Shown piece by piece: positions 22,891 to 35,463 of a stretch of DNA of 64,000 bases (within the stretch, counting starts at the first letter, position 1; the number at the start of each line of letters is the position of its first letter). Source of the stretch: Selaginella moellendorffii. Taxonomy: Eukaryota > Streptophyta > Lycopodiopsida > Selaginellales > Selaginellaceae. Where the stretch lies: NCBI RefSeq assembly GCF_000143415.4, contig NW_003314309.1, forward strand, positions 1,228,958 to 1,292,957, written 5' to 3'. The translations under genes were made by a program, and so were the position numbers. The notes under the pieces were generated by a model that was not told the DNA's origin, ran no database searches, and worked only from the letters and a program-made list of their open reading frames with translations.

Positions 22891-25800
22891 CTACACATGC
22901 ACAATCTTTGGAGGATCGGCTTGCTGAATGTCATGCCGAACCTCATAAACTTGTGGTCTAACTTGCCGTAACACCCGATACGGTCCTTTCCATTGCACAA
23001 GAAGCCCCTTAGATAAACCATGTACCGTAAGATGGGAAAAATGGACTAACACTAAATCATCCACTTTGTACTCCGCAGGTAGACGATGATGGGAGTTGTA
23101 GCGCCGTTGTTGTCCCACTTGTACGTGGCCTAAGTGTTCGGCAGACTCTGCTCGGACAAGTGGAAGAATGCTCATCAAATACTGATCCCATGATCTAGTA
23201 TCGGCAGCTTGTGGCAATCGCGAAGGTAAACCCAGCTCCATTGGTAATATTGGATCATGACCATATAGGAGTTTATATGGTGAAGCACCAACAGAACTCT
23301 GCACCCCTGTAACATATGCATACCGAAGAGATGGCAAATAACCATCTCAATCCGAATGCTAAAAGTTCACATACTTCGCAATCATCCCTTTGAATGTCCG
23401 AATGAGCCATTCCACCAGACCGTCTGATTGTGGATGATAAGCACTCATGAAAGTGTGGCGTATCCCCAACCGAGACGTCAAAACATGAAATGCCTCACCC
23501 ATAAATGCGGGACCATTATCCGAAAGAATCCGCTCTGGACAAGAATGCTGGAACACTACTCGATTGAGGAGGAAGTATCCAACAGCAGTTGCAGAAGCGC
23601 TAGCAAGAGCACCAACTTCCACCCAACGAGTTAAGTAGTCAGAAGCAATAATAACATACTCATTGCCAGCAGTCGACCGTGGAAAAGGTCCCATAAGATC
23701 AAACACCACTAACTCAAATGGACGGGAAACCGCAATTGACTCCAACCGTCCTTCCACAGCACGAGGGGGAGTATTACGAGCTTGGCACCAAATGCAGCTA
23801 CGCATATACCGGATAATATCACATTGCATCACCGGCCAATAGAAAGACCTGCGCAGCTTCTCGGTGACACGATGGTGTCCCATATACCCACCTAGAACAG
23901 GAAAATCATGGTAGGCATGGAGAAACTGCGGAATAAACACTGAAGACACCACCAACCGTAAATGATCATCAGGATCCGTCCCCACAAAATAAAGAAGGCC
24001 ATCTTCAAGGCAATATTGAGAATGTAAATGTCGGAAAGGCAAGTCATCAGCAAATGATGCAGGATTCTCAAACCCATCTCGAAGCCTTCAAATCCACGGC
24101 TCAATCTTTTGAGCCTCGCGAACCTCATCAAGAGAAAGTAGATCTTGCTCTACACCTTGTGGACACTTAACGTCAAGGACAGCAACCGCCGACGGCACTG
24201 AATCCTCATTTAGAAAATCCACAGAAGCTCGAATAATAGGTTTGTCAGAAACATGAGAAGTGAGTGGAGAAGGAAGAGGAGCTCGAGAAAGGGCATCAGC
24301 ATTAGCCATAGAACTCCCTGGGCGATGAACAACATCGAAATCATATATCTGAAGCTTCAAAGCCCATCGAGCCGTACGACCAACCAAGTTCTTTCGCTTC
24401 AATAATGAAGTAACAGCAGCATGGTCACCTTCAAGTAACATCCGAGAACCATGTAGATATGCATGAAGTTTCTCGAAACCATGTAGATAAACATTAAGTT
24501 TCTGCTAAACACTCCTCCATCGTGGAGTAGTTCATCTCCGCTGGTTGTAATGTACGACTTATGTATGCAATGGGATGGCGCTGACCAGGCACACTCGAGC
24601 TCTCTTGCATCAACACACCTCCAAGACCAATGTTAGAAGCATCCACGAGCAAAATAAAAGGTCCAGTGTAGTCAGGATATGCCAAAACCAGAGGAGTCAT
24701 CAATAGGTCTTTGAGATCCATGAACGCCCGCTCACAATCTGGAGACCAGATGAAAGATGACGTTGATGACTTCAGCAACGCTCGCAATGGTGTAGTGCGA
24801 TCGGAAAGATGATCCAGAAAACGACCAAGATACTACACCTTACCCAAGAAGCGCTGCACATCATTCACACACTTCAGAGTAGGGAACTTTAGAACAGCCA
24901 CAAGTTTGTCAGGATCAACTTGCAAACCTTCACGAGAAATACGGTACCCAAGATAAGTTGTGTCCTTAGACCCAAACACGCACTTTAACCGTTTCAGCTT
25001 TAAACCAATGTCGCGTAGCTGATCCAACACTTTACAAACATCACAAACGTGCTCCTCCCATGTCCCTTCCGAGTGGATCAAGACATCATCAATGAAGTCA
25101 ATAGTCACCTCCGGCATATCGCAAAGAACCTCGTCCATCATCCGTTGGAAAGTTGCTGGAGCATTGTTCAAACCAAACGGCATCACCAAGAACTCGTACA
25201 AACCAAATGGTGTACGAAAAACAATCTTAGGAATATCTTCTTCGGCCATCAATACTTGCCAATACCCAGAAGCAAGATCTAGCTTGGTGAACCAACGACT
25301 TCGCCCCAGACGATCTAAGAGATCAGCAGTGTGAGGAAGAGGATACACATCTAAGATCGTCACTTCGTTTAACGGATAATAGTCGATGCAGAAACGAATA
25401 CTCCCATTAGGCTTCATCACAAGATGAGGTTCACATGCCCAAGGACTCCGCGACTTCCGAATAACACCCTTCTTCAGCATTTCCTTGACGTTTGCTCGTA
25501 AAATCTTGATCTCCTTAGGTGACCGACGATGAACAGGAACCTTGATTGGACGAGCATCCCCGGTTGGAATCGGATGACGGGTGGCAATCTTGGCCCCAGA
25601 CGATAGGTCAAATTCAAAGAGATTAGAATACTCCTTCATGAGCCGGTCAACTGCCGCAACACAAAGATCGTCGGAGGGATCGAAAAAGGGAAAAGCAGAA
25701 CAAGATGGAAACACAGGAGGAAAGAGTGGGGGAACAAGAGTAATGGAAGCAGAGGTAGAAGTAGAGGGACGAAGAGGTATGGAAGTGAGAGGAATGGATG

Positions 25801-26100
25801 AAACATAAGGAAGTATGAGACAAGGGGGAGAAGCCTCAAAGTCACACTTGGCATGATTGCGTTGCAACCAATCCATACCAAGAATAAGGTCAAAAGCTTG
25901 ACTCGGCACCACCCACAACGACTGCAACTCAAGCACAAGATCACCCACACGCACAACCAGGTCCACCTCATCCCGTGCACATGCATGTGTACGGCCGTTG
26001 CCTTAAAGAATGAAAACTGGTTCCGCCGCACAACGCAAGTGTAGACGACAACGTGTGGCAACAGGTCAAGCAATAGAAGATAAACTCGAACTTGTATCAA
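22891..26100 (-). pseudogene. Gypsy pol (protease, RT, RNase H, integrase), broken
   Basis: Protease remains as VLVDTSS and LILGMDWL. RT (about 25560-24830) holds KLDLASGYWQ, FRTPFGLYEF and FIDDVLIHS in place of the usual Y-x-DD box. RNase H spans about 24790-24280 (LVDASNIGLGG, then HRPGSSMANADALSR). Integrase (24042-23359) carries an HHCC finger and the D, D, E positions in VVFDLMGPF, ILSDNGPAF and HPQSDGLVEW. The C-terminal part ends near 22891 with QWKGPYRVLRQV. Stops or frameshifts separate the blocks near 24830, 24490, 24060 and 23350. Confidence 0.9.
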
Positions 26101-26250
26101 CCAACACGGAGAGAATAATAGGAGACCTCTTGTTATAAAAACGAGTTTGGAAAGTAAACACTAGATGAACCGGTGCTGAGTGAACCCCTTGATGATACTC
26201 CCGAAAGAAAGATGGAGGGGTCACTGATTTATTCGCTCAAGGTCCCTCCG

Positions 26251-27183
26251 TTACTCGCGCGACTCCTCGTTTCCCAGATGCACCTCGGTGTCCAAACCTT
26301 CCACTGCAGCAGCACCCACGGGACGTTGCTGACGCCAAGGTCTCCACTCAGGAAATGGAGGTCGCCAATCCGGAAAACGTCGGCAACGCCGATAAGTATG
26401 ACCAACTTCATCACACGCCCAGCAGTGAACATCACAGCCACGACCACGTCCTCGCGCTTGTCCTTGGACTCGAGCAGCAGCAGCATCAACCTCCATTGGA
26501 ACAGGACCATCACCCATAGGAAGTGGAGCGGAAGGACGTGCAGCGAGAAGTGGAAGAGGCGACGTCTCATAACGTTGTGCCAAGCAAAGAGCATCGTCAA
26601 GGGTTGCAAGAGCAAGTGCATGCACAAGTCCGACAAGATCTTGACGAAGTGCTGGCCACAACATTCCTAGCTTGATCCGCTCCGACATATTTAGCTCCGC
26701 ACGAAGCAAAAGACTTCAGAAACGAACGCCAAATTGCATCACTGACTCAGATGACCCTTGGCAAAGATGATGCAATTGTTGGAAAGCATCATCACAATCA
26801 TCGGCATGTCCGAAGGCGCATTTGAAGACGTCCGGGAGAACACTCCAATCCCCACGAGTGGCTGCACTCAAACCATTGTACCACTGCAACGTCGTCCCTT
26901 GGAGACACGTGGGAAACTCATGCAAATGTCGAGCATCATCCCAAGAATGATATGTGGCAATCACCGTGAAGTGATCGAACCAATGGTACACATCATCCCC
27001 AGGATTCCCGCGAAAGAACTTCGGCCGAACGCGAGGATTGGCACCAAGAACAGGAGGAGTTGTACCACGTGCTGTGAATGCCACCATCAACTGAGTTTGG
27101 TTATTCAATTGCAAGCAAATAGCATCAAGTAATTGTACTAACTGTTGCTCTAGAGTCAAAGGAGGAGATTGTTGATCTGCCAT
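26251..27183 (-). pseudogene. Gypsy gag with one in-frame stop
   Basis: The frame starts with MADQQSPPLTLEQQL and contains a retrotransposon gag region (PKFFRGNPGDDVYHWFDHF). It ends after an R-rich stretch and a CCHC knuckle CWACDEVGHTYRRC. A TGA at 26716-26718 interrupts an otherwise continuous frame. Confidence 0.88.
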
Positions 27184-27416
27184 AAAGATGAACGAAAAAG
27201 AAAGAGCAAAAGAAGAGAAATGACAAAAAGCTAGAAGGAAATGGTAGATCTAGACAATGCAAAAAGCTAGATCTAAACCAAAACCCTGAAAAGAAAGAAC
27301 AAAAGAAAGGAAATGGAAAAAACTAGATCTAGACGATGCAAAAGCTAGATTTAAACCAAAATCCCAAATCCAAGCACTCCTTAAGGACAATCAAAGGTGC
27401 CCTTCACCTCCACCAA

Positions 27417-27590
27417 TGTAAGTGCTTGGAATATGAAAAGGGAATACAGAAAATGTGCATATCAATTAGCCCAAAAACCCTAGCTTATACAGGAGTGAGT
27501 GGTCCAGATTGAAACTAATCCGATGGCTACCAAAATCCCACTATGCTAATATTAGTATATGGCATCGTAACCGTACACTTGGCCCTCACA
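27417..27590 (-). repeat. Gypsy 5' LTR
   Basis: Partner of 22569-22744; the inner end is TGTAAGTGC on the plus strand. I could not match the adjoining minus-strand text (TTGGTGGAGGTGAAGG) to a tRNA from memory. Confidence 0.9.
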
Positions 27591-28104
27591 ACATATAATT
27601 AAATAATGCTTTACTAAATTAATAATAGTTATTCTTAGTAATACTTCTTTTAATTTTGTTTGAGTCTAGTGCTCTTAAGATCTTAGTACTCTGAATTTTC
27701 TTATATCCCAAGTAAAACATACTGTGCATTAACATCTAATTAATACATTTATTTTTAGTACTTCTTCTTTTACTGTTTTTTATCTAATATATTAGTGTTT
27801 TTAAATTCTTAATGTTATAAATTTATTAGTTTTCTTATCTTATACTTTCCCTCTTATATCTTTTATAAACATATTCTTAGCAATTCATTTTTTAACTTTT
27901 TTCTGGGTTGGGTATTAGTTTTCTTAAAATCTAGGTGTTCTAAATATATTCATATTCCCTCTATGTTGTATAGTGTGTGTTTGTGTGTGTATATAAAGAG
28001 AAAACAATTATATGAAATTATTGATTTTTGTACTCAGCCAGCATTAATATTTTATATATATTCAGAAGTTTGCACAATCCAATATTTGGTGGGCAATACA
28101 GGGC
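27591..28104. other. AT-rich spacer, no gene seen
   Basis: Strongly AT-rich; no motif recognised. Confidence 0.5.
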
Positions 28105-28340
28105 AATACTATAATAATGAGGAGTTGCCGAACTTTCTGGGCTGCTAAATCCAACCAATGGCAGCTATCCAATTGGGGGGGGGGGGGGGGGGGGGCGCAG
28201 GTAGGTAACTGTCAAAGGGTTATTTCTTTAACCACGTCTTAGTGAATAATTGCACTAATGTTTGCTCTCAGCTAATGTGATATGTGATAGAAGGAGCTGT
28301 AACACATGTCATATGCATGTGTTGATGAGCTCCACTACCA
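28105..28340 (+). repeat. Dispersed degenerate repeat, copy 2, with G21 run
   Basis: Same order of shared words as copy 1 at 22055. The short G-run of the other copies is expanded here to 21 G at 28175-28195. Confidence 0.7.
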
Positions 28341-28964
28341 TTAAGAACCTTGCCAATGTTGATGATCTTCTTCGTCAAGTTCTTGGCTTCAAAAGGGTTC
28401 TCTGGCTCAGCCAAATCAAATGGCCACTTCCCAAACATGACACTCGAGACCTAGTATAGCAATTCACCCAGTCCCTACTGCAACACTTCTTCCCTCTCCT
28501 ATAAAGAGGAAACTTTGCTAGAGATTTGATCCAAATGAGGAGAGATTGACAAACTTGGGCATCAGATTCTCTAGTTTCTTCTTGAGCTACTCAATCATAG
28601 AGACATATATTGACCTGGTTCATGTTGACAGTGCTAGATGTTGGAAGGATTTTCTGTGTAAGCCACTAGTAGATGAGCTAGAGTGCATAGTGTGAGACAC
28701 TGAGGAAGAGCTGGTTGCCTAGAAGCTGCTTGTTAAACACCACTCAGCTGTGGACATGCTTAGGCAAAACTGGAATGACTAGAGCCACACTGGCGAGCCT
28801 GAGGGAACAAGATCAAACTAGAGACAAACTTTTGTCCTCATAAAAGTAGTTTATGATCAATGAAGAAAAAAGATTGAATAGCAAGATTTAGATTGCATCA
28901 GTCAAGTGAAGAGGCATTGTGACTAATGCATGTATTCGATAATGCATTGTTGATTGGCATTAAC
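28341..28964. other. Spacer, no gene seen
   Basis: Short open frames only; no recognised motif. Confidence 0.4.
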
Positions 28965-29640
28965 ACTCAACCTTTTGTAATGGAAACTCACGGGATTTTA
29001 TAATTCCCTCTAAAGACTTTAATAGTTTAATTTGGGGAAACACATGTTTACAATTACTTCCTCAATTCATTTTTCAAAGTGGAATATAATACTGATATTA
29101 TTCTAATTTATTTTTCAATATAGCAAAATTATAAAAATCAAAATAGTGTTTGCTAATTGGGCAGCATATGGTGGGCAATAGCTATAATAATAAGGAGTTG
29201 CCAAACTTTTTGGACCATCAGATCCAGCCAATGGCATCTATCTGATGGGGGGTAATAGTCAAAAGGTTATTTCTTTAACCATGTTTTAGTGAATAATTGT
29301 GTTGACATTTGCTCTTAGCCAATGGGAGGTTGCCAATTGTCTGAGGAGAGAAAGTGTTATTACATGTGTCACATGCAATGTGTTGACTAATATTGATGCT
29401 CAACCTTTTGCAATGGCACTGTGTCACTTGGATTTTATAATTCCTTCTAAGGAATTTAATAGTTTCCTATGAAAAAACACACGCTTATAGTTATTTCTTC
29501 AATTCTTCTTTCAAAGTGGAATACAATAATTATTTTTTTGATACTATTCCAATTTAATTTTCAATGTAACAAAATTATGACAATCAAAACAATGTTTACT
29601 AACTAGGCAGCATATGCTAGGCAATAACTAGTAATATAAA
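28965..29640 (+). repeat. Degenerate tandem repeat, unit about 430 bp
   Basis: 28970-29180 and 29400-29635 match in the same orientation (CAACCTTTTG, GATTTTATAATTCC, TTTCAAAGTGGAATA, GGCAGCATATG). Copy 3 of the dispersed repeat (29178-29395) lies between them, so the unit is about 430 bp, present roughly one and a half times. Confidence 0.7.
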
Positions 29641-30882
29641 ATAAAAATATTGTGTTATAGTGTGAATCTATATTAATACAAATTTGGGATACATGATATT
29701 ATAAAGATTTTCTATAAATTAAGTAATTTGATTAAAAAGATCATCAGATCTAAATATAACTACATAGTACATAGAAGCAATATAAATAAATACCTAAAGT
29801 GCAATAAAAGACCATATTGTGATACCACATTTTAAAATATAATAAAAATGACAATGTAGAAATAAAGAAGTTAAAAAAAGAACCTTAGCCATGAAATTAA
29901 AAGGTTTTCACATTACATTAGTAAAGATTTCTTTTGGTTATTACTTAAAGGTCTTATTGGCTTTAATAAATTTCACTTTTCCTCCTTTCAGAGCAATTTT
30001 ATATTTAAGTTTAATCAACTCCAAATCATAAAGAATTTGGCAATTTATTTTTTATGAAACATATTATAGTCAATAGCTTTTGTTAAAAAGTATCTATCTT
30101 AATAGTAGCCAGTACAAAAGGAGTTATGTAAATTATTACTTCTATTGGAGAATATATATATATCTTCATGTGTGAGAAATTGTGTGCGGAATCAGTACTC
30201 CCTCTGTCCTTGATATGTTCCTGTAATAGCTGCAGCGTTCCAGGAGCAACTCTCCGAGCAAGATCCGCTACGCACGACTGGTGCATTGCTGTGGAAAGTG
30301 AAACGCTTGATTGTGTCAAAAAGAAGCTCATGCCCATGTGGCCTACTCAACTGCGTTCCAAGGTCACACTGATATTGGACAGGATGCTACGAATCCTTGG
30401 CCTGTTTACAGGGCCCCGCAAACCTAAAAAGGCGCTAAAAAAAAGCTGACTTTATCATCACACCTAGGTGGAGATGTAAAACAATACTTGGAAAATTACC
30501 TCGATCCCCTCTATATGAAGCGCTTTCACCATTTACTTGAGCTCCAGAGATGCAGCTATAGGTCCACCTCCGTTAGTGGCAAGCCGGCTCATCAGAGAGA
30601 AGTTTATGGTTGAGTTGCCCCAAGCATTTACCTGTATAGAGGAATGAGTTTATGGAAATCACCCGTCGGTTCCTCAAGCTCAACTCGTACAACTCCTGTC
30701 AACAAAACCATTTAGCCTGTGAACAATAAAAAGACAAAAAGCACCTTGTCAATAAAGCCAAGGCACCTTCCCCCAACACCAGAAGTGTAGCAGAGAGCCA
30801 CATCGTGAAGGCTGGACTGGGGTGAAGCCACTACTGGGGTGAAGCATCAACAGGGAGATTTCGGGATTCAAACAACCTCGCT
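29641..30882. other. AT-rich spacer with possible exon remnants
   Basis: 29.64-30.17 kb shows nothing. On the minus strand at about 30720-30530 a protein-like stretch (GVVRVELEEPTGDFHKL, then FSLMSRLATNGGGPIAASLE) is split by a frame change at an apparent AG/GT site. I do not recognise it. Confidence 0.3.
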
Positions 30883-31327
30883 GAGTGTGCCAATTACCTT
30901 TGTCTCAACTGCGGGCTGGCTGCTTGTATGCCATCTAGCCAATCCAAAATCTCCAACCTGTTACCATATAGAAATGATATAGTAACAATGGTAAATTTCT
31001 TACCATTGGAGCATAATCATGTGTGAGAAGAATGTTGTGTGGCCTGAGATCTCTGCGAATTATAGTTCCAACCTGGCTTCCTCGTGAAGATATCACATCG
31101 CTCTGGCAGCCCCCAAAGCGATTCCCTGTCTTGCACACCATGCTAGCACCGTGTTTTTGTCTGCCATCATTGTCACATGTCAAAGCCAAGTTTTTAGAAA
31201 AGGAAAAAAAAAGTACCAATTAAGTGATAGTGAGTGAATCGTTGCACACAAATTCATAAACGAGCCATCCTCGACGCAAAATCCTAGCAAAGTTACCAGG
31301 TTTCGGTGCTGTGCTCCACTCAGGACC
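30883..31327 (-). pseudogene. Kinase fragment, middle exons of the second copy
   Basis: On the minus strand this matches the kinase gene from within exon 5 ([20 protein letters not shown]) through the end of the DFG exon (GDFGLARW). It includes the introns. The HRD motif reads RRD, a stretch around MLVYEF is shortened and the frame is broken. The match stops exactly at the end of exon 7 (GGCACACTC), and the continuation is found at 37533 on the other strand. Confidence 0.85.
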
Positions 31328-32294
31328 TCTGCGCGCCAAGGGCTTCAGGAGTGCATTATCGGGTAAGGCACTCACATTTGTCATTCCCGGCAAGCATTCG
31401 GCTGTGCCTTAGTTTAGTTTGCTCTTGAGTCCTCATGTTTTTTGTTTCTGTCGATGTGGCATGCGTCTTTTCTACTTCTCTTTTTTTCTTCGTGTTGTAG
31501 CTACTATAGGTAGAGTTGTTATTTATTTCTTTTCTTGTTAGTTTCCTCACAGTTTTGTAATTATGCTAGAGAATTGGCATCTCAGATTTTTTTTACGTCT
31601 TTCCAGGATAAACGAAATTTATCCGCTGCTGCTTGTTGGTGGTGCCGACGTTTGTTTAGATGTTTCCAACCTGGAGAATTGCTCCATCCAGAGCCGAAGT
31701 TTTGGTTGGCACGCTGCTGGATATCATGCAGCGACTTTTCTTCCTTGAAAAGGTAGTAGCTCAACAATCTGAGACGACTCTGGTGCCAACTTGTTGGAGA
31801 TACGCAGGCTTTGTCAGTCTGCTTCCGGCTTCCTGGGCAACGGATAACCGGACTTTTCTCTGCGACAGGAACAATGAGCTTGCGGTGAAAGCTGGTTTTC
31901 GGCAGGTTAACAAGTTCGCTTACGCTTCGCAGCCCAGTATGATCCTCCTCATGATCCAAACACGTTTGTTCGCAGAGTCGGGCGTACTGCAAGAACAGGA
32001 TGCATTGGACATTCAGTTGTTTTCCTTATGGCAAAAGACTTAAAGCATTTGTATCATATTTTCGAGCATTCAAGAGGAGCACCATTGTAACTACATTTCT
32101 GGTAAGCAATCCTTAATTCCTTGTTCTCTATTTGTATTTAGGTGGAAGAAACAGCAGGTTGGCAAGATTGCTATGGGATTTGGCCTCTTGCAGCTACCTT
32201 CAACGCCTCCCGAGAGAGATTCCAAGTCAGGGCCCCAGCAAAAAAAAGAAGCTTGAGAGCCATGGAGGAGTGGAAGAAGCAGCGACAAAAGGAG
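31328..32294. other. Spacer with small open frames, no gene recognised
   Basis: Overlapping open frames lie on the plus strand at 31535-31756 and 31660-32043 and on the minus strand at 31582-31992. None shows a known motif and I cannot choose between them. Confidence 0.35.
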
Positions 32295-34297
32295 AAGCTC
32301 TAGGTAACAGTTACCACTGCATAGATGCTGCGAGTGGCTCCCAGTCCATAAAAGAGCTGTGGTGCACTTAGTTAGCCATTAGCACGCGAGGAAACTTTCA
32401 CTTCCTGCTATCTTTGGTTGACTCATTTGTTATTTCTATTTGCTAGATGGAAGCCACTCCTCGACAGGCAAAGAAAATGAGCAAGAAGATTTAGCGACAA
32501 AAGGAGCTTCTACATTTACTTCAGCTTACTCGTATCTTCCAGATGGTAAGAACAGCAGACTTGTATAAGAGGCTCTAGAACTCGAGAGGATGGCTATCGA
32601 AGGGAAAGAATTCGAGGGGACAAAAATTCGTTGCAAAACCTGACACGAGAAACAAAGAGCTCAGTGCTTAGTAAGCTTGAAATTGACACACCTTTACTCA
32701 GTCAGAGCGTCAGCGTCAAAGGCTGCTTGGAGAGAAGCTTGTGCTGCTGGATAGACGAACACCAGAATGTTCTCCATTTTGGTCCGGAACTCGTTGAGCA
32801 TCAGCTCCAGCACTGTGTCCACGAACACCTCCTCCGACTCCACCACTTGATACGTACCGGCATGGAAACGCCGGGGGATCGATCTGGCATACTCGAGCCC
32901 CACGGTGAGCCCTGCATCGTTTAACAATGCCACGACTCTGAAAGAAATAAAAGACATGTAAGTACTAGTTGACAGAAGAAAAAAAGAAAAAGAAAAAGTT
33001 ACCCTGGAATGTTGAAAAACGCATTCCAATTTGTTTTTCCATTGGCTGCGAGTGGGATCTCCACATCTGCTTCTCTCGCAAGCCTCACGCATTTCTCCCG
33101 AGCGGCCTCGCAGAGCTTTCGCAGAAGCACTCGCTCGAACAAGCGCAATGCAGATAACCTCTGCTCCAATGCTGAGAGTTGACGGCCCTGGGCTGAAAGC
33201 TGACGACTCAGGTCTGTAAGTTCCTCCTTCAGCTTCGAAGTTTCCTCCTCGAGCTTTGCCACTCTCTCCTTGCGTTTGGTATTCTCCTCCTTAAGGCCGA
33301 CGATCTCCCTTGAGTCCTGCAGCTCCTGGATTTTCTCAGCTTGCTCTTTCATAAGCTTGTCATTCTGTGCCTTTGTGTTCTTGATCTCTTCTTTCTGGTT
33401 GGTGACTTGCAGGATCAACGTGGAGTTCAGAGCTTTGAGTCTCGTGTTTGTGCCCTCCAGTCCCTGGTCTTGTCGATCTGGCTTGGGAACAACCCTGATG
33501 TAGTTCTGTCTGGCCCATGCCTCAGGCGTCAGCCTCGAGTTCTTGTAGCTAGGATCACTGAATTTGGCCTCCAGATCTTCCTTCCGCAGGTTGAAACGTT
33601 TCGCTGCCGCATCCACCGCAAAACCAAAAGCGCCATCCAGAGATTTCTTCCAGTCACCCGCTGGAAGAGGCCATGCAGACAGAGTGCACTCCACGTAAAG
33701 AATCGGGACGCACGGACGATTCTCTCCAGGCGCAATGTAGTTCCCTGGGAAAAAAAAACGAGGATAGAGCTACCACAAAGTGTTTTCAACGGTCCTCTAA
33801 CCCCGCAAATCTTTGCCACTCTATTCTGCTTGGCATCCAATCTCTCAGCTTCGAGGGTTCTCTTTGCTCTGGCGAGAGATGGCAAGGGGGGCGCCAATCG
33901 ATCGGGAGTGACTTACCGCTGCCGCTGCTGCCCACGCCGCTAAGCCCTTGGGTCATAAGATTAATTTTCATCTAGCGGCTGTTGTCAATTTAGCTTAATT
34001 TGAATACATTAACCAAAATCACTGTTGTTAAAACTGAATTAATATCAACTATTAATAAAAGTTATTAATTATGCTCTATGTTATTGAAACCGTGAAGAGA
34101 CTTTGTCGAGAAGAGCAACTCCTTTAACTGCAAGAAAGGTTTTAAATTGATAGAAATATGAAAACTTTGTGATATACGTCTTGTCCCTGTCACTCTTTTG
34201 CTATGGCTAGACAAAAGAATGGTTGCCGTAGCAAGCCATCTTCTCCGCAACTTTACAAAGGTCATCAAAAGTGCTCATAAACTGCATTGATAAGTTC
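32295..34297 (-). repeat. Copy B of the inverted duplication
   Basis: Inverted counterpart of 13430-19560 without the copia insertion, so it preserves the empty target site. Confidence 0.8.
32694..33956 (-). CDS. Coiled-coil protein of unknown family, copy B (apparently intact)
   Basis: Three exons on the minus strand: 33956-33917, 33744-33003 and 32937-32694, with GT..AG introns of 172 and 65 bp. The frame is continuous, giving about 345 residues. The N-terminus reads MTQGLSGVGSSGSG; an in-frame ATG at 33971 would add five residues. Residues of about 15-100 are globular (NYIAPGENRPCVPILYVEC, SLDGAFGFAVDAAAKRFNL). A coiled coil follows from about residue 110 to 215, rich in Q, K and E heptads. 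The C-terminal about 100 residues (NDAGLTVGLEYARSIPRR, ENILVFVYPAAQASLQAAF) look globular and helical. There is no signal peptide or membrane segment. I do not recognise a family; it may be a lineage-specific gene. Copy A is broken by copia, so this may be the only working copy nearby. Confidence 0.7.
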
Positions 34298-35362
34298 TTT
34301 TGCAGGCTTCCTGTCCCCAAAATAACAAGCTCAGAAAACAATTTACAAATTACGTGTTCTACTCATATAAATATAAGATATTATAATGTTATAATTGTTA
34401 ATTAAATGTTAATCCTCCTAGTAATGTTTTCAATTGCATTTTCATCGTATATGGAAATCAAGTTTAGCTTAGTTATTTACCAAAAGTAGAATGAGAAACA
34501 GAATTTTAACCATGTTATGTTTCTAAGGTTTTGATATAGTTTTTTGGTTTGCTTAAGCCAAAAGAACGATATTAATGAAACAAACAAGAGAGCAAACCCT
34601 AAGCCCTTAAAATGTTACCATGAAATATTCTTAAAATATTCCTATGGTTATATTTTAGGTATATTCACTACCACCCTAAATATTTTAGGATATTCTACCA
34701 TCTACTGGTTGTTATTCATTTAGATCAATCTTGCATTTATAATTTATAAACTTTCCTAAACACTTTTAGTATATTCTAGTTTATTCTACTATCTAATATA
34801 ATATTAATATTATTTTTAAAAATTATAATATGTTTATAATTATAAATTTCTATTTGATCAATTAGAGTAATAAATAGAAATAATAATACTAGCATTGTTG
34901 CATTTTTTCCTAGGAGACAAAAATAAAGCCATACACCTGTTTAATAAATATCTTAGAAGAATCAAACAAAAAACCTTAAAAAGAATCAAACAAAGAATGT
35001 CATATTGATAATAATTAAGGGATTATGGTTATTTATGAAAATGCAATCAATCACTCACTATAGTGTTATTATAAGAAGTATGAAAATGTTAAATGTCACA
35101 TTGAGAAAGAGTTTTAAGAGGTTTAAAAAAAAATAGTATTACAATTTGGTATTATGGAAATGTTGTACACTTAATAATAGAAACTCATAAAAACTGAACA
35201 TATTCTAATAATCACATCAATACAAATATTTAATTTAAATAATGATAGCCAAACAAATCTCTTGAGACATTTTGGCCTTTTAAAAAAAATGCTTTTGAAT
35301 ATGGGAGTGAATCTGTCTGATTCCCAAATATGAATTCTGTAAGAAAAATGGATCAGAATAAA
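34298..35362. other. AT-rich spacer, no gene seen
   Basis: Very AT-rich; no open frame or repeat of note. Confidence 0.5.
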
Positions 35363-35369
35363 TACACCT

Positions 35370-35463
35370 GCGTGACGTAGCGAGGCTTCCCAGTGTTTTT
35401 ATGGAATTCAAGGACTGTACTCTGGCAAATTTCGTTCCACCAAGCCTTTGACTCGTACATCCC
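35370..35463 (-). CDS. Possible single exon of an unrecognised gene
   Basis: Minus-strand stretch reading GMYESKAWWNEICQSTVLEF and onward to RYVTQ, flanked by a TTTCAG acceptor and a GTGTAT donor. It is exon-like and lies next to other open stretches at 35730-36050, but no full model or family was found. Confidence 0.3.

Larger units (their letters stand above)
22569..27590 (-). mobile_element. Ty3/gypsy LTR retrotransposon with short LTRs, decayed
   Basis: Two matching LTRs of 174-176 bp flank a gag-pol region read on the minus strand. The 4-bp flank ACAT occurs on both sides (22565-22568 and 27591-27594). A polypurine tract (GAGAGGAGGGGATGA on the minus strand) adjoins the downstream LTR at 22745. 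Domain order gag, protease, RT, RNase H, integrase marks Ty3/gypsy. No chromodomain is seen at the C-terminus. Confidence 0.92.

Noticed and set aside
23428-27132. Plus-strand frames across the gypsy element
   Set aside because: Shadows of gag-pol on the opposite strand.
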